Positions 26,942-35,623 of a DNA stretch of 64,000 nucleotides are shown in pieces. A program made the position numbers and the translations under genes. The stretch comes from Gordonia asplenii (GTDB lineage: Bacteria; Actinomycetota; Actinomycetes; Mycobacteriales; Mycobacteriaceae). Location of the stretch: positions 44,378 through 108,377 of the forward strand of contig NZ_JABBNB010000023.1 of the NCBI RefSeq assembly GCF_012933505.1, read 5' to 3'. How positions within the stretch are numbered: the first letter of the stretch is position 1; each line of letters begins with the position of its first letter. Below the pieces are notes generated by a model. The model did not search any database, was not told the origin of the DNA, and was given only the letters and a program-made list of their open reading frames with translations.

Positions 26942-28282
26942 CTACCGCCCCAGGAACTGTCCGAGGTGCGGCACGGCTTTGCCCGGGGTCTTCGCGTTGA
27001 GGCCCTCGCCGATCGCGTGCAGCTTCCACTCGCCGCCCGCGCGCACGATGGTCGCCATCACCATCGCGGTGAACGGCATACCACCCTTGAGCGTGTAGCG
27101 GGCGAGCTCGGCGTCGGACGTCGAGTCGATCAGGCGGCAGAAGGCGTTGTCGATCTGCTCGAAGGTCTGCCCGCGGTAAGAGGTGACGATGAAGAGCAGC
27201 GTGTCGACGTGTGGCGGGATACGCGTCAGGTCGACGTTGATCACCTCGTCGTCGCCTTCACCTTCGCCGGTGAGGTTGTCGCCGGTGTGCACGATCGAGC
27301 CATCCGGGGTGCGCAGATTGCCGAAGTAGATGATGTCGAAGGGCGTGTGACCGGCGAACATGACCACTGACGCGTCGAGGTCGATGTTGGCGCTGCGGCT
27401 GCCGAATCGCCCGGTCTTGCGGATCGGATCCCACCCCAGACCCATCCGGATCTGGGTGAGCGCGACGCCGCCGTCTTTGCGCAGCGTGACCTTCTGCCCC
27501 TTCGTCAAGCTGACCGGGCGAGCCTTCGTCAGGCTGACTTCACCGCCGGCGGGGGCGGGAGCCGGCTGCTGGGGAACCGGCGCCGGATAGGTCGGGGCCT
27601 GCGGCGGCTGCGGGGCCTGCGCCGGCTGCTGGGCGTATCCCGGATACGGGGTCGCGGGGGTGCCGTAGCCGTAGTTCGGCGCCGGATAGTCGAGGGTCGG
27701 CGGGGCCGTGGGAGCAGGGGGAGTCGGAGCAGCTGCCGGCACCGGCACCGGTGCCGGTGCGGGAGCGCTGGGTGGCGGAGTCGGGGCGTCGTCGACGCTG
27801 ACGCCGTGGTCGCGGACCAGGTCTGCGAAGCCGCCGGCGTACCCCTGGCCGATGGCTCGGACCTTCCAATTACCTTGGCGCCGATACACTTCCAGCGCGA
27901 TGACCACCGACTCGGTGTTCAGGCCGTTGACGACATAGCGAAAGAGCTCGGTGCCGTTGGCGTCTGCGACGTGTGCGGTGGGAGCGGGGAAGCGGCCGAA
28001 GTTGCTCGACGCGTCGTCGAGCGTGATGACCGCGCGGATCTGATCGATGTCCGACGGCACGTTGTCGGTGTTGATCTGCAGCGTCGCGCCGCTCGGTCCG
28101 CTGCTGAGGGTGACGCCGGGGCCGGTCGGCTGGTTGTAGAACACGAAGTCGGCGTCGGAGCGCACCTTGCCCGCGGCGGTGACCAGCAGCGCCGACAGAT
28201 CGGCGGGCGCGGTCAGCGTCATCGACACCGACAAATTGGACGTGGACAGCGGACCGTTCTGCCCCTTGGCGAGATCACTCAT
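26942..28282 (-). CDS. TerD-family protein with two TerD domains
   Basis: 446 residues. A first TerD domain (about 1-165) lacks the strongest calcium motifs, a Pro/Ala/Tyr-rich linker occupies about 168-255, and a second, canonical TerD domain follows with DLDASVVMF and the calcium-binding GDNLTGEGEGDDE. TerD domains bind calcium and are thought to assemble at the membrane with TerC during stress. ATG at 28282 is the natural start; the longer frame is not homologous. It is divergent from the amidohydrolase gene and belongs to the ter island. Confidence 0.9.
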   Translation of the reverse strand: MSDLAKGQNGPLSTSNLSVSMTLTAPADLSALLVTAAGKVRSDADFVFYNQPTGPGVTLSSGPSGATLQINTDNVPSDIDQIRAVITLDDASSNFGRFPAPTAHVADANGTELFRYVVNGLNTESVVIALEVYRRQGNWKVRAIGQGYAGGFADLVRDHGVSVDDAPTPPPSAPAPAPVPVPAAAPTPPAPTAPPTLDYPAPNYGYGTPATPYPGYAQQPAQAPQPPQAPTYPAPVPQQPAPAPAGGEVSLTKARPVSLTKGQKVTLRKDGGVALTQIRMGLGWDPIRKTGRFGSRSANIDLDASVVMFAGHTPFDIIYFGNLRTPDGSIVHTGDNLTGEGEGDDEVINVDLTRIPPHVDTLLFIVTSYRGQTFEQIDNAFCRLIDSTSDAELARYTLKGGMPFTAMVMATIVRAGGEWKLHAIGEGLNAKTPGKAVPHLGQFLGR

Positions 28283-28340
28283 GCCCGCAGGGTATAGCAT
28301 CCGGCCGACATGTGAGTCGGGTGAATGATTTCCGTATTGT

Positions 28341-28370
28341 CGGGATTGGGCTCCTCGTCGGACAATCCCG
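28341..28370. promoter_or_regulatory. inverted repeat between divergent TerD and amidohydrolase genes
   Basis: CGGGATTG (28341-28348) and CAATCCCG (28363-28370) form an 8-bp inverted repeat with a 14-base gap; CGTCGGACAA is repeated directly across the right arm. The 128-base divergent spacer has no other notable signal, so this is the best operator candidate. Confidence 0.35.
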
Positions 28371-28410
28371 TCGGACAACCGAGGAAGATGGTGACATGCA
28401 CGGAGGTTCC

Positions 28411-29163
28411 ATGAGCGCTCGGCGCATCTTCGACGCCCACCTGCACATCGTCGACCCGCGATTTCCCTTGACACCCAACTACGGTTACCTGCCACCGATG
28501 TTCACCGCCGCCGACTACGCGGTGCGCGTCGGGCGGCTGGGTGTCGCCGGCGGGGCGGTGGTGTCGGGATCGTTCCAGGCATTCGATCAGTCGTATCTGC
28601 TCGACGCACTGCAGACGCTGCGGGGCGCGTTCGTCGGGGTGACGCAGATTCCGGCGGACACGTCGGACGAACGGATAGTCGAGCTCGACGCCGCCGGGGT
28701 GCGCGCGGTGCGATTCAACGTTCGACGCGGTGGGTCGGCGTCGCTGGACGATCTGGACCGGCTCGCGCGTCGCGTCCACGATCTCGCCGGCTGGCATACC
28801 GAGTTGTACATCGACTCGACGGATCTCCCGGACCTGGCGCCGATGCTGACTCGACTGCCCGCGGTGAGCATCGACCATTTGGGACTCAGTGCCGCCGGGC
28901 TGCCCGAACTCCTGCGACTGGTCGAGAGCGGAGCACGAGTCAAGGCGACCGGCTTCGGCAGAGGCGACGTCGATGTCCGTGCCGCCATGCGCCGGATCGT
29001 CGAAATCGATCCGCACGCTTTGGTTTTCGGCACCGATCTACCGTCGACGCGGGCGCCCAGGGCGTTCGACGACGGCGACGTCGAGGTGGTTCACGAGGCC
29101 GTCGGCGATGAGCTGATCGACGATGTGCTGTGGGGGAACGCGGTGCGCCTGTATCGGGTGTGA
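28411..29163 (+). CDS. amidohydrolase family protein (TIM-barrel metal hydrolase)
   Basis: 250 residues. FDAHLHIVDPRFPL carries the HxH metal motif near residue 10, SIDHLGLS a conserved His after strand 6, and FGTDLPSTRAP the catalytic Asp near the end, as in the amidohydrolase-2 (decarboxylase/lactonase) group. GGAGG six bases before ATG 28411 fixes the start. The substrate is unknown; it is not a usual member of ter islands. Confidence 0.85.
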   Translation: MSARRIFDAHLHIVDPRFPLTPNYGYLPPMFTAADYAVRVGRLGVAGGAVVSGSFQAFDQSYLLDALQTLRGAFVGVTQIPADTSDERIVELDAAGVRAVRFNVRRGGSASLDDLDRLARRVHDLAGWHTELYIDSTDLPDLAPMLTRLPAVSIDHLGLSAAGLPELLRLVESGARVKATGFGRGDVDVRAAMRRIVEIDPHALVFGTDLPSTRAPRAFDDGDVEVVHEAVGDELIDDVLWGNAVRLYRV

Positions 29164-29165
29164 GG

Positions 29166-29475
29166 GTGGCTCGACATGGCTCGGGTCGAGTTGGGTTCTT
29201 CGTCTCGCCGGCCCCTCTACTTCGATACAACCGCTCGTTCCTCGCGGTCACTCAGCACGGCGGTTACACCGAACTCGCGAGCTCGTTCGGCACTCGGGGG
29301 GCGAAGGAGGCGTTCGGCACTCGGGGAGCGAGGGGGCTCGTTCGTCGCGTCGGCGCTCGGGGAGCGAAAGAGGCGTTTGGCATTCGGGGAGCGAGGGGTT
29401 CGTTCGTCGCGTCGGCGCTCGGGGGAGCGAAAGAGGCGTTCGGCGCTCGGGGAGCGGTGGGTTGCGTTTCGGCAC
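29166..29475. repeat. degenerate tandem repeat array
   Basis: After a REP-like module (TTCGATACAACCGCTCG... to CTCAGCACGG), the stretch 29280-29460 consists of about eight diverged 20-24-base units built on GTTCGGCACTCGGGGAGCGA, with a higher-order repeat of about 70 bases containing TCGTTCGTCGCGTCGGCGCT. Frames open across it in several directions only because of the repetition. It occupies the convergent gap between the amidohydrolase and HAD genes. Confidence 0.7.
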
Positions 29476-29488
29476 GTGGGGAAGGGAG

Positions 29489-30346
29489 CTATACCGGATC
29501 AGGTTCCTCTGTGCGGTACTCGCGTTGCAGCACTTCGGTATTCATCCACTCCAGGATCTCTAGGCCCGCCAGTGCGCCCGACTGGGCGGTCACCGTCAGG
29601 TTCGGCGCCTGCCAGCCGAGCGATTCCAATTCGCCGTGGCAGGGACGGATGGCCTTGTCGGCGCAGAGCAGCAGGTCGTTGTCGAGCCAGCCGTCGCCTG
29701 CCGCGAGCATGATGTGGTCCGCGGGCAGCGTGCCGTCGGCGACCAGGCGGCGTCGAACTTCGTCCACCGCAGCGCTTTTCGTCACCGCCAGCGGCACCGC
29801 GTATATCTTGCGGCCCTGCTGCGACGCACTCCAACCATGCGCGGCGCAGTACTCCTGCCAGTCGGGGAGAAAGTCCGCGGGCTGCTCGTCGGGCTCGACG
29901 ACGAGATAGCAGAACAGATCGTCGGCGATGCGCATCTTACGCACCCAACCATCGGTCGGGATGCGGGCGCGCAGAGCCGAGGTGACCTCCGCCAACGACG
30001 CCCCGTCCGCCGCGGTCCGTGCCGCGATGTGACTGTCCCACTGCGGATCTCGCACGCCGTCAGCCAGGATCGCGCCACCGTTGCTGGTCACCACGAAGCG
30101 AAAAGGGCCGCCCGGCAGGTTGATTCGAGTGAACTGCGCCGGCGTGCGCGTGGTGGTGGGCACGACGGACACCTGCTGCGCCAACGACGTCAACCGCGTG
30201 AGCGCGGCCCGCGCCATGTACGACAGCGGGGCGTCGTCGTAGATCTCGACACAGACCGGGTCGACGTTCGCGAACTGCTTCTCGCCCATGGCATTTCGTG
30301 AATAGATCATTGTGCGATCGAGGTCGGTCGCGATCAGAGTGCTCAC
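29489..30346 (-). CDS. HAD-family hydrolase of the ter-associated operon
   Basis: 285 residues. HAD motif I is DLDRT at 8-12 right at the N-terminus, and motif IV is AAGDGWLDNDLL near residue 230; the cap resembles Cof/SPP-type phosphatases. It is the last gene of a four-gene operon (lyase, PRTase-TRSP, StiP/PRTase, HAD), overlapping the preceding gene in GTGA. In the ter-linked pathway proposed by Anantharaman, Iyer and Aravind, a HAD phosphatase processes a phosphorylated nucleoside-like intermediate; assignment here rests on operon context. Confidence 0.87.
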   Translation of the reverse strand: MSTLIATDLDRTMIYSRNAMGEKQFANVDPVCVEIYDDAPLSYMARAALTRLTSLAQQVSVVPTTTRTPAQFTRINLPGGPFRFVVTSNGGAILADGVRDPQWDSHIAARTAADGASLAEVTSALRARIPTDGWVRKMRIADDLFCYLVVEPDEQPADFLPDWQEYCAAHGWSASQQGRKIYAVPLAVTKSAAVDEVRRRLVADGTLPADHIMLAAGDGWLDNDLLLCADKAIRPCHGELESLGWQAPNLTVTAQSGALAGLEILEWMNTEVLQREYRTEEPDPV

Positions 30347-31479
30347 TGGGCGTCGCCGTCGACCGGTGCGATCAAGCCCATGCACGAGTAGGCGAGGTCG
30401 TCGACGACCTCCACCGGCACACCGCGATCCGCGGCGAGCAGCCGGATGTGCGCGTGTTCGGGAGCATCGGCATCGCGGACCAGGACCTTCCACGGGACGC
30501 GGCGCAACAGTACGCGGGTGGTCTCCCCGACGCCGGGCTTCACGAAATTGACCGACGAGATGCCGTACCGGTCCCGGACTGCCTCGACCGATGCCCAGCC
30601 CGACCAGGTCGGTGCCCGGTCGCCGGCGGCGATGTCGGCGGCACGGGTGGCCGCAGCTTCGGCGACGGCGTCGAAATGGCCGGAAACGGTGTCCAGCAAC
30701 GTATTCGACACATCGTACGGAGCGAGCTCCCGATAGAACTTCGCGCCGTGGAATTCGCCCGCACCGATCAGCGCGTCGTTCAGCACCGTCCGTGACACCA
30801 AGCCGGACACCGTCGAATTGAGACACGCGGATGCGATGAGGAAGTCACTGCGGGTGCCGAAGGTACGGACGCAGGAGCCGGGGTCGGCGAGCACGGCGAG
30901 GTCGTCGTTGAGCTGCGGGCCACCGGCAGATGCGTACTGGCGCAACGCCTCCGAGAGTTCCTTGGCGATCGCGCCCTTTCCGGTCCAACCGTCGACGAAG
31001 ACGATCGACGCGGGATCATGATGTGCGACAAGGTAATCGAGAGCGACAGCGTCGATGCCGCGGTCGCGCACGATCGACACCGCATAGTGCGGCAGCGAGA
31101 CACCGTGCCGATGCGCGGCCCAGCGTCGCATCAACACCCCGACCGGTGTGCCCGCCCGGGCCAACGAGACGAGCGTCAGATCCGGTCCACGGTCGGCGAG
31201 CAACAGGTCGGTGACCGTCCCGACCGCTTCGGCCAGGCGCGGCGCCGACGCCGACAGAGTCTCGTCGAAGAGCCGTCGATACGACTCGGTCGGCTGATAC
31301 TCCACCGGCAACGACTCGGCGTAGTGCGCCGTCCCGGCCTGGATCTTGGCCTCACGGATCGCCACATCGGCTTCCAACTCGACGCCGGACAGATCCTTGA
31401 GCAGCCAGGTGACCTCGTCGGGTGCGTACGAGCCGAACGTCGGGCCGGTGAGTGGCGGAGTGACGAGAGTGTCGATCAA
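30343..31479 (-). CDS. StiP/PRTase-type protein of the ter-associated operon
   Basis: 378 residues. The phosphoribosyltransferase-like core has LTLVSLARAGTPVGVLMRRW and the PRPP-loop-like SIVFVDGWTGKGAI; the rest matches proteins named cysteine protease StiP or PELOTA/PRTase in tellurite-resistance clusters. The start is TTG at 31479, inferred from the TTGA overlap with the upstream stop; no better codon exists before LIDTLVTPPL. Likely a biosynthetic enzyme acting with the neighbouring PRTase-TRSP protein. Confidence 0.85.
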   Translation of the reverse strand: MIDTLVTPPLTGPTFGSYAPDEVTWLLKDLSGVELEADVAIREAKIQAGTAHYAESLPVEYQPTESYRRLFDETLSASAPRLAEAVGTVTDLLLADRGPDLTLVSLARAGTPVGVLMRRWAAHRHGVSLPHYAVSIVRDRGIDAVALDYLVAHHDPASIVFVDGWTGKGAIAKELSEALRQYASAGGPQLNDDLAVLADPGSCVRTFGTRSDFLIASACLNSTVSGLVSRTVLNDALIGAGEFHGAKFYRELAPYDVSNTLLDTVSGHFDAVAEAAATRAADIAAGDRAPTWSGWASVEAVRDRYGISSVNFVKPGVGETTRVLLRRVPWKVLVRDADAPEHAHIRLLAADRGVPVEVVDDLAYSCMGLIAPVDGDAQ

Positions 31480-32831
31480 CGGACTTCCTGACGTCGGGCG
31501 CGGGCGTCGCGCAGTCCCGCTTGCGTGGGAGCCGCCACGACGACGACGAGGACATCGTGACCGGCCCGCGTGAGCACATCGAGAACTCCTCCGGGACAAC
31601 GCAATTCGGCGGTGTCGGCGGGAGTGTCGACGACCAGGACGAGCTGGCTGGGCTGCGCCGCGTCGAGGGTGGCGTTGTAGAGGTAGCGCCGGGCCGTCGA
31701 ATCAGGTTCCGGCGCAACGAATTCGAAGCCTCGACGGAGTGGATAGCCGGGCTCGTCGAGCACGACGGCGGGCGACCGAGTGGTCGTCTGGTAACCGACC
31801 CGGTGCCCGTCGGCGGCCAGGGCCTGCGCGATTCGCTGCGGCAGATACATCAACTCCTCGTGCCCGACGACGACTACGCCGCCCTCTCGCAGCCGGGCGC
31901 GGATCAGCGTCGCCGCGTCGGAGACCGCAGCGGTGAATCCCGCGGCGTCGTCGGCGTGAAAGCCGAAACGTCCGCCGTCGGGGACGTCGGCAGGCCAGTC
32001 GACGGAGAGGAAATCGACCGCACCGGACTGTGCGGCAACGGGATTGAACGGCTCGGGGGTAAGGTCCGAGACCGCGTCGGGCAGGGCGTCGGGCAGTGTC
32101 ACCGATCCGTTGGCGAGCGCGACGAATTCGATGTCGACGCCGAGATCTCGTGCGGCCGCGGTGTTGGCGCGACAATCGGCGTCCGAGCGCATGTCGACGA
32201 GCGAGGCGACGACGTAGGCGGGGTGCGCCGAGATGGCGTGCAGAGACCGAATGGCATCGATTGCCGTTGCGCCGGTGGATATTTCGTCGTCGACGAGGAT
32301 GAGGGGGGCGCGCTGGGCGGGGGTGTCGACGCGTCTCGATACACCGAAGCTCGCAAGCTCGCTTGGGCGCTCGGCGAACGGGGGCGGAAAGCGCCCTTGA
32401 ATCAGGTGCAGCGTGGCATGCGAGTGGCCCTCGGTGAACTCGCCGTAGACGGTGGCGTCGGGGGCTGACCGCCGCGTCGACTGCAGATAGCATCGACTTC
32501 CCAGACGAACCGCGACACCATGACCCAAACCCGTTGCCGTTTCCGCGAATCCGAAGACGGTGGCCTCGGCCGGGGCCACCGTCGGTGCGAGCCGACGGAC
32601 GGCCTCGGCGGCATGATCGGCGAGCGCGTCGGCCGCCTCGCGCACCCGATTCGGGTCGGTCGGAATGTGTTTGCCGAGCACCGTGGAGACCAGCAGATGG
32701 GCGCGGCGAGGGTTGCGGCGGAGGCCGGGAATCACCAGATCGGTTGTGCGCCAGGAGGTTTTGGTAACGGTCAGCCCGAGGTGCTGCGAGGTCCACTGCG
32801 GCTGCGGAGAGGGTGTCGGGGATCCGATCAT
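31476..32831 (-). CDS. phosphoribosyltransferase with C-terminal TRSP domain
   Basis: 451 residues. The PRTase fold has the PRPP motif LILVDDEISTGATAIDAI, an upstream YGEFTEGHSHAT loop, and a C-terminal TRSP-like part with FHADDAAGFTAAV and VVVVGHEELMYLPQRIA. ATG at 32831 overlaps the lyase stop (TGATG). Just before the PRPP loop, the residues PFAERPSELASFGVSRRVDT are encoded by DNA that matches the dispersed intergenic repeat, an apparent in-frame insertion of about 25 residues not expected in homologues. This may or may not affect activity. Confidence 0.85.
   Translation of the reverse strand: MIGSPTPSPQPQWTSQHLGLTVTKTSWRTTDLVIPGLRRNPRRAHLLVSTVLGKHIPTDPNRVREAADALADHAAEAVRRLAPTVAPAEATVFGFAETATGLGHGVAVRLGSRCYLQSTRRSAPDATVYGEFTEGHSHATLHLIQGRFPPPFAERPSELASFGVSRRVDTPAQRAPLILVDDEISTGATAIDAIRSLHAISAHPAYVVASLVDMRSDADCRANTAAARDLGVDIEFVALANGSVTLPDALPDAVSDLTPEPFNPVAAQSGAVDFLSVDWPADVPDGGRFGFHADDAAGFTAAVSDAATLIRARLREGGVVVVGHEELMYLPQRIAQALAADGHRVGYQTTTRSPAVVLDEPGYPLRRGFEFVAPEPDSTARRYLYNATLDAAQPSQLVLVVDTPADTAELRCPGGVLDVLTRAGHDVLVVVVAAPTQAGLRDARARRQEVR
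32320..32400. repeat. repeat-derived segment inside the PRTase gene
   Basis: TACACCGAAGCTCGCAAGCT at 32340-32359 matches TACACCGAACTCGCGAGCT at 29265-29283 with few changes, and the flanks (GTGTCGACGCGTCTCGAT, GGGCGCTCGGCGAACGGGGG) have the REP-module style. The length keeps the reading frame. Confidence 0.5.
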
Positions 32832-34021
32832 CAGCTCGGCGTCACCAGCTCGGTGAGTAGGTCGACGAAGGTGATGCCCGGATTGGTCACACCGAACACC
32901 GATGCTCTGATCAGCACCTGTTCGGCCCAATTGCGGTGGGGTTTGGCCTCATTCATCTTGTTCCCGTACGTGGAGGCGCGCACGCCGCCGGTCTTGGCCT
33001 CGGTGATGTCGAGGGCGTCGAGATACTCTTCGTGGGTGACCGCAGACAGCGCGTTCACCGGCGAGACGTGCGAAGGATGGATGACGGTCTTGCCGTGGAT
33101 GCCGTTGGCGCGGTCGAGGGCGATCTCGCGCAGCAGACCGTCGAGGTCGCGGGAGACCAACTGCTGACGGAACCGCACGGCGTCGTGCTCGGCGAACGGG
33201 GTGGTGCGCAGCATCGGCCGGAACATGCGCTCGTGATCGGCGAAGTACTCCCAGACCGGTCCGGTGATGACGAAACCCGAATCATCGCGGCGGCCGAGGT
33301 AATTGACTATCCCGCTGATCGCGTCGGCGATCACGGCGACGTCGTAGATGGTGAGGTCGCGGTCGCGGCGGATGCCGTACACGCCGCACATGTCGGTGGC
33401 GCCGATGCGGGCGGCGAGCACGTGGGTCCGGTAGCGGTTGAGCAGTTCGGCGATCGCCCGCAGCTGGATGTCGCGGGTCTGACCGTGGACGAGTTCGGGG
33501 GACTCCAGGACCGGCATCACATAGAGGTGCTTGCCGACGCGGGAGCTGGCGTCGACGACGGCGGCCAACGACGGCTCGGAGTCGGCGGTGAACTTCGGCA
33601 CGACGAATCCGGTCAGTGCGTCGACGCCGGGACCGAGCTGGTCGATGAGACGACCGATGTCGCGGGCCGTACGCGTGCGAACGAACAACAGCATCCCGCC
33701 CGCTGAGGTTCCGGCGAGGGCGTCGAGCGCGGACACGGTTTGCGCCAGACCCGCCTCCAACTCGTCGTCGGCGACGGCGTCTTCGAGGTCGATGACCATT
33801 GAACGCACGCCGTCGGAGCAACGGCGGGCGATGGTGGCGGCGAGGTCGGGCCGGGTGCCGGGAACATACAGCGTGGCGCCCAGGGCGTAGGCGAGGCGTT
33901 CGCGCGGATCGGAATCGGAGAACGGTGCCGGCCGGTTGAGGAAGAGTCGCTCGATACCGGCCGCGGCGAGGTGATCGAAGTATCGCAGGGACTTGTGGAC
34001 GGGCTCCACGGAGATGGTCAT
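32831..34021 (-). CDS. HpcH/HpaI aldolase / CitE-like lyase of the ter operon
   Basis: 396 residues. CitE-type TIM barrel with RSMVIDLEDAV (metal/substrate Glu-Asp), FVVPKF, and a C-terminal NGIHGKTVIHPSHV, typical of the ter-linked CitE subgroup. GGAG six bases before ATG 34021 supports this start and marks the operon promoter side. It heads the four-gene operon and probably makes or cleaves a C-C bond of the predicted metabolite. Confidence 0.88.
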   Translation of the reverse strand: MTISVEPVHKSLRYFDHLAAAGIERLFLNRPAPFSDSDPRERLAYALGATLYVPGTRPDLAATIARRCSDGVRSMVIDLEDAVADDELEAGLAQTVSALDALAGTSAGGMLLFVRTRTARDIGRLIDQLGPGVDALTGFVVPKFTADSEPSLAAVVDASSRVGKHLYVMPVLESPELVHGQTRDIQLRAIAELLNRYRTHVLAARIGATDMCGVYGIRRDRDLTIYDVAVIADAISGIVNYLGRRDDSGFVITGPVWEYFADHERMFRPMLRTTPFAEHDAVRFRQQLVSRDLDGLLREIALDRANGIHGKTVIHPSHVSPVNALSAVTHEEYLDALDITEAKTGGVRASTYGNKMNEAKPHRNWAEQVLIRASVFGVTNPGITFVDLLTELVTPS

Positions 34022-34250
34022 CGGCAACTCCTTTCTCTGACAGGGGGCGAGAGCTGCCCCCGGTGATCGACACCCGCGATGGTACCGGCCGAACCGGACA
34101 TCCGTGAGTTACGTAAATGACCCATCTGCGCAAATGCTGTGCGAGGCTGTCTGAAGGTCACCGCGTGGCGCTATTGTCTAGTTCGTCCGGGCCGGATCCC
34201 GCGTGAACGGCCGCTCGCCCGCTAATCACTCCGACGAAGGATTCCAGCGC

Positions 34251-34871
34251 ATGCAACTCGTTTCGAAGACGAAGCGGGTCGTCGAGGCTCATCTCAACAA
34301 CAGTTCCATCAGGGCGTTGAGCGGCTCGATGATCGCTTTCGAGGGTCAGGTGTCATTCAAGTCCGCAGGCTTCGGCGGCGGCGACGGACTGCTGGCGGGG
34401 ATCAAGCAGCGCGCCACCGGCGAGGGGTTGTCGTTGATGGAGTGTTCCGGAACCGGCATCGTCTACCTGGCCCAAGACGCCGCCAACGTCACCGTCGTGG
34501 ACCTCGCCGGTGAGCAACTACAGGTCGAGTCGCAGCAGTTGCTGGCGCTGACGCCCAACCTGCAGACCAACATCACCTTTGCCGGCGTCCGCGGCGGAAT
34601 GTCGGGGCAGGGCCTGTTCACGACCACGGTGACCGGGCAGGGGCAGGTGGCGCTGCTGTCGCGCGGCGGCCCGCTGATTCACCTTCAGGTGACGCCGCAG
34701 TACCCGCTCATCGTCGACCCGGATGCCTTCGTGTGCGCGCGCGGCCAGATGTCGCAGTCGTTCCTCACCGACGTCTCCTGGCGATCGGCGATGGGGCAGG
34801 GCGGCGGCGAGGCGTTCTCACTGCGGTGGGACGGCAACGGCGTCGTATCCATTCAACCGGCCGAACGATAG
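34251..34871 (+). CDS. AIM24-family protein 1
   Basis: 206 residues from ATG 34251 (AAGGA 9 bases upstream); GTG at 34203 is in frame and would add 16 residues. The AIM24 beta-helix-like fold shows in RALSGSMIAFEGQVSFK, a QLQVESQQLLALTPNLQ strand and ARGQMSQSFLTDVSWRSAMGQGGGEAFSLRW. AIM24 proteins are known from yeast mitochondria and are widespread in bacteria near TerD genes; their function is unknown. First of three tandem paralogues. Confidence 0.87.
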   Translation: MQLVSKTKRVVEAHLNNSSIRALSGSMIAFEGQVSFKSAGFGGGDGLLAGIKQRATGEGLSLMECSGTGIVYLAQDAANVTVVDLAGEQLQVESQQLLALTPNLQTNITFAGVRGGMSGQGLFTTTVTGQGQVALLSRGGPLIHLQVTPQYPLIVDPDAFVCARGQMSQSFLTDVSWRSAMGQGGGEAFSLRWDGNGVVSIQPAER

Positions 34872-34882
34872 GAGATGAGGAG

Positions 34883-35623
34883 ATGTTCACCAAGGTCAAC
34901 GGCAAAGTCGTGTCGGTCAATCTGGCCCAGGCCGGACAGATCACCGCGCGGCGTGGCGCGATGTTGTTCTACACCGGCCAGGTGTGGTTCGAGCCGCATC
35001 AGATCCCCGGCGGGATGGGCGGCGGAATGGGTGGCCTGGGCGGGCTGGCCGGAATGGCCGGCCGGATGATGTCGGGCGAACACGAGGCGACGATGATCGC
35101 GCAGGGCAACGGAACCGTGCACTACGGCTACCGCGGGCTCGACGTCGCGGTGGTCGAGCTGGGTGCCGGGGGCGGGGCGAATCAATTCGGTCCGGGCGGT
35201 GAGATGCGCGTCGAGGCGTCGCGGCTGCTGGCGTATTCGCAGGGGCTGCAGGCGACGATCGTGTCGACGACGTCGTCGGGCGTCGGAGTGGGCGGCGGCG
35301 GTCGGGGCGGCGGGCTGATGGGTGCCCTGCGGTCGGCCGCGGGCAGCATGGCCACCGGCCAGGGAATGTTCACCACGCAACTGACCGGCGCCGGATCGGC
35401 GGTGATCCTCGGCCACGGCGGCTTCATCGAACTGCCGGTGTCGCCCAACCGGCCGCTGACCGTCGACCCGCAGGCGTTCGCCGCGTCGGTGGGGCAGATT
35501 CAGACGAGCCTGCGCTCGACGGTGAGCTTGCGCAACATGGGCCGCACCGGCGGCGAAGGATTCCAACTCGACTGCACCGGACAGGGTGTGGTGTACGTCC
35601 AAGCATCGGAGCATCGACTGTGA
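34883..35623 (+). CDS. AIM24-family protein 2
   Basis: 246 residues. Same fold, with ITARRGAMLFYTGQVWFEPHQ, followed by a Gly/Met-rich loop and LPVSPNRPLTVDPQAFAA near the end; two Gly-rich insertions (about 48-68 and 135-150) are specific to this copy. GGAG lies 7 bases before the ATG at 34883. It is 11 bases behind paralogue 1 and overlaps paralogue 3 by 4 bases. Confidence 0.9.
   Translation: MFTKVNGKVVSVNLAQAGQITARRGAMLFYTGQVWFEPHQIPGGMGGGMGGLGGLAGMAGRMMSGEHEATMIAQGNGTVHYGYRGLDVAVVELGAGGGANQFGPGGEMRVEASRLLAYSQGLQATIVSTTSSGVGVGGGGRGGGLMGALRSAAGSMATGQGMFTTQLTGAGSAVILGHGGFIELPVSPNRPLTVDPQAFAASVGQIQTSLRSTVSLRNMGRTGGEGFQLDCTGQGVVYVQASEHRL

Noticed and set aside
28341..28370. Riboswitch or structured RNA in the TerD-amidohydrolase gap
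   Set aside because: Only one short inverted repeat is seen in 128 bases; treated as an operator candidate instead.
29280..29460. Possible CRISPR array
   Set aside because: The units are diverged, contiguous and have no unique spacers of constant length; no cas genes are near.
34203..34250. GTG start for the first AIM24 gene
   Set aside because: No Shine-Dalgarno, while AAGGA precedes ATG 34251; kept only as an alternative.
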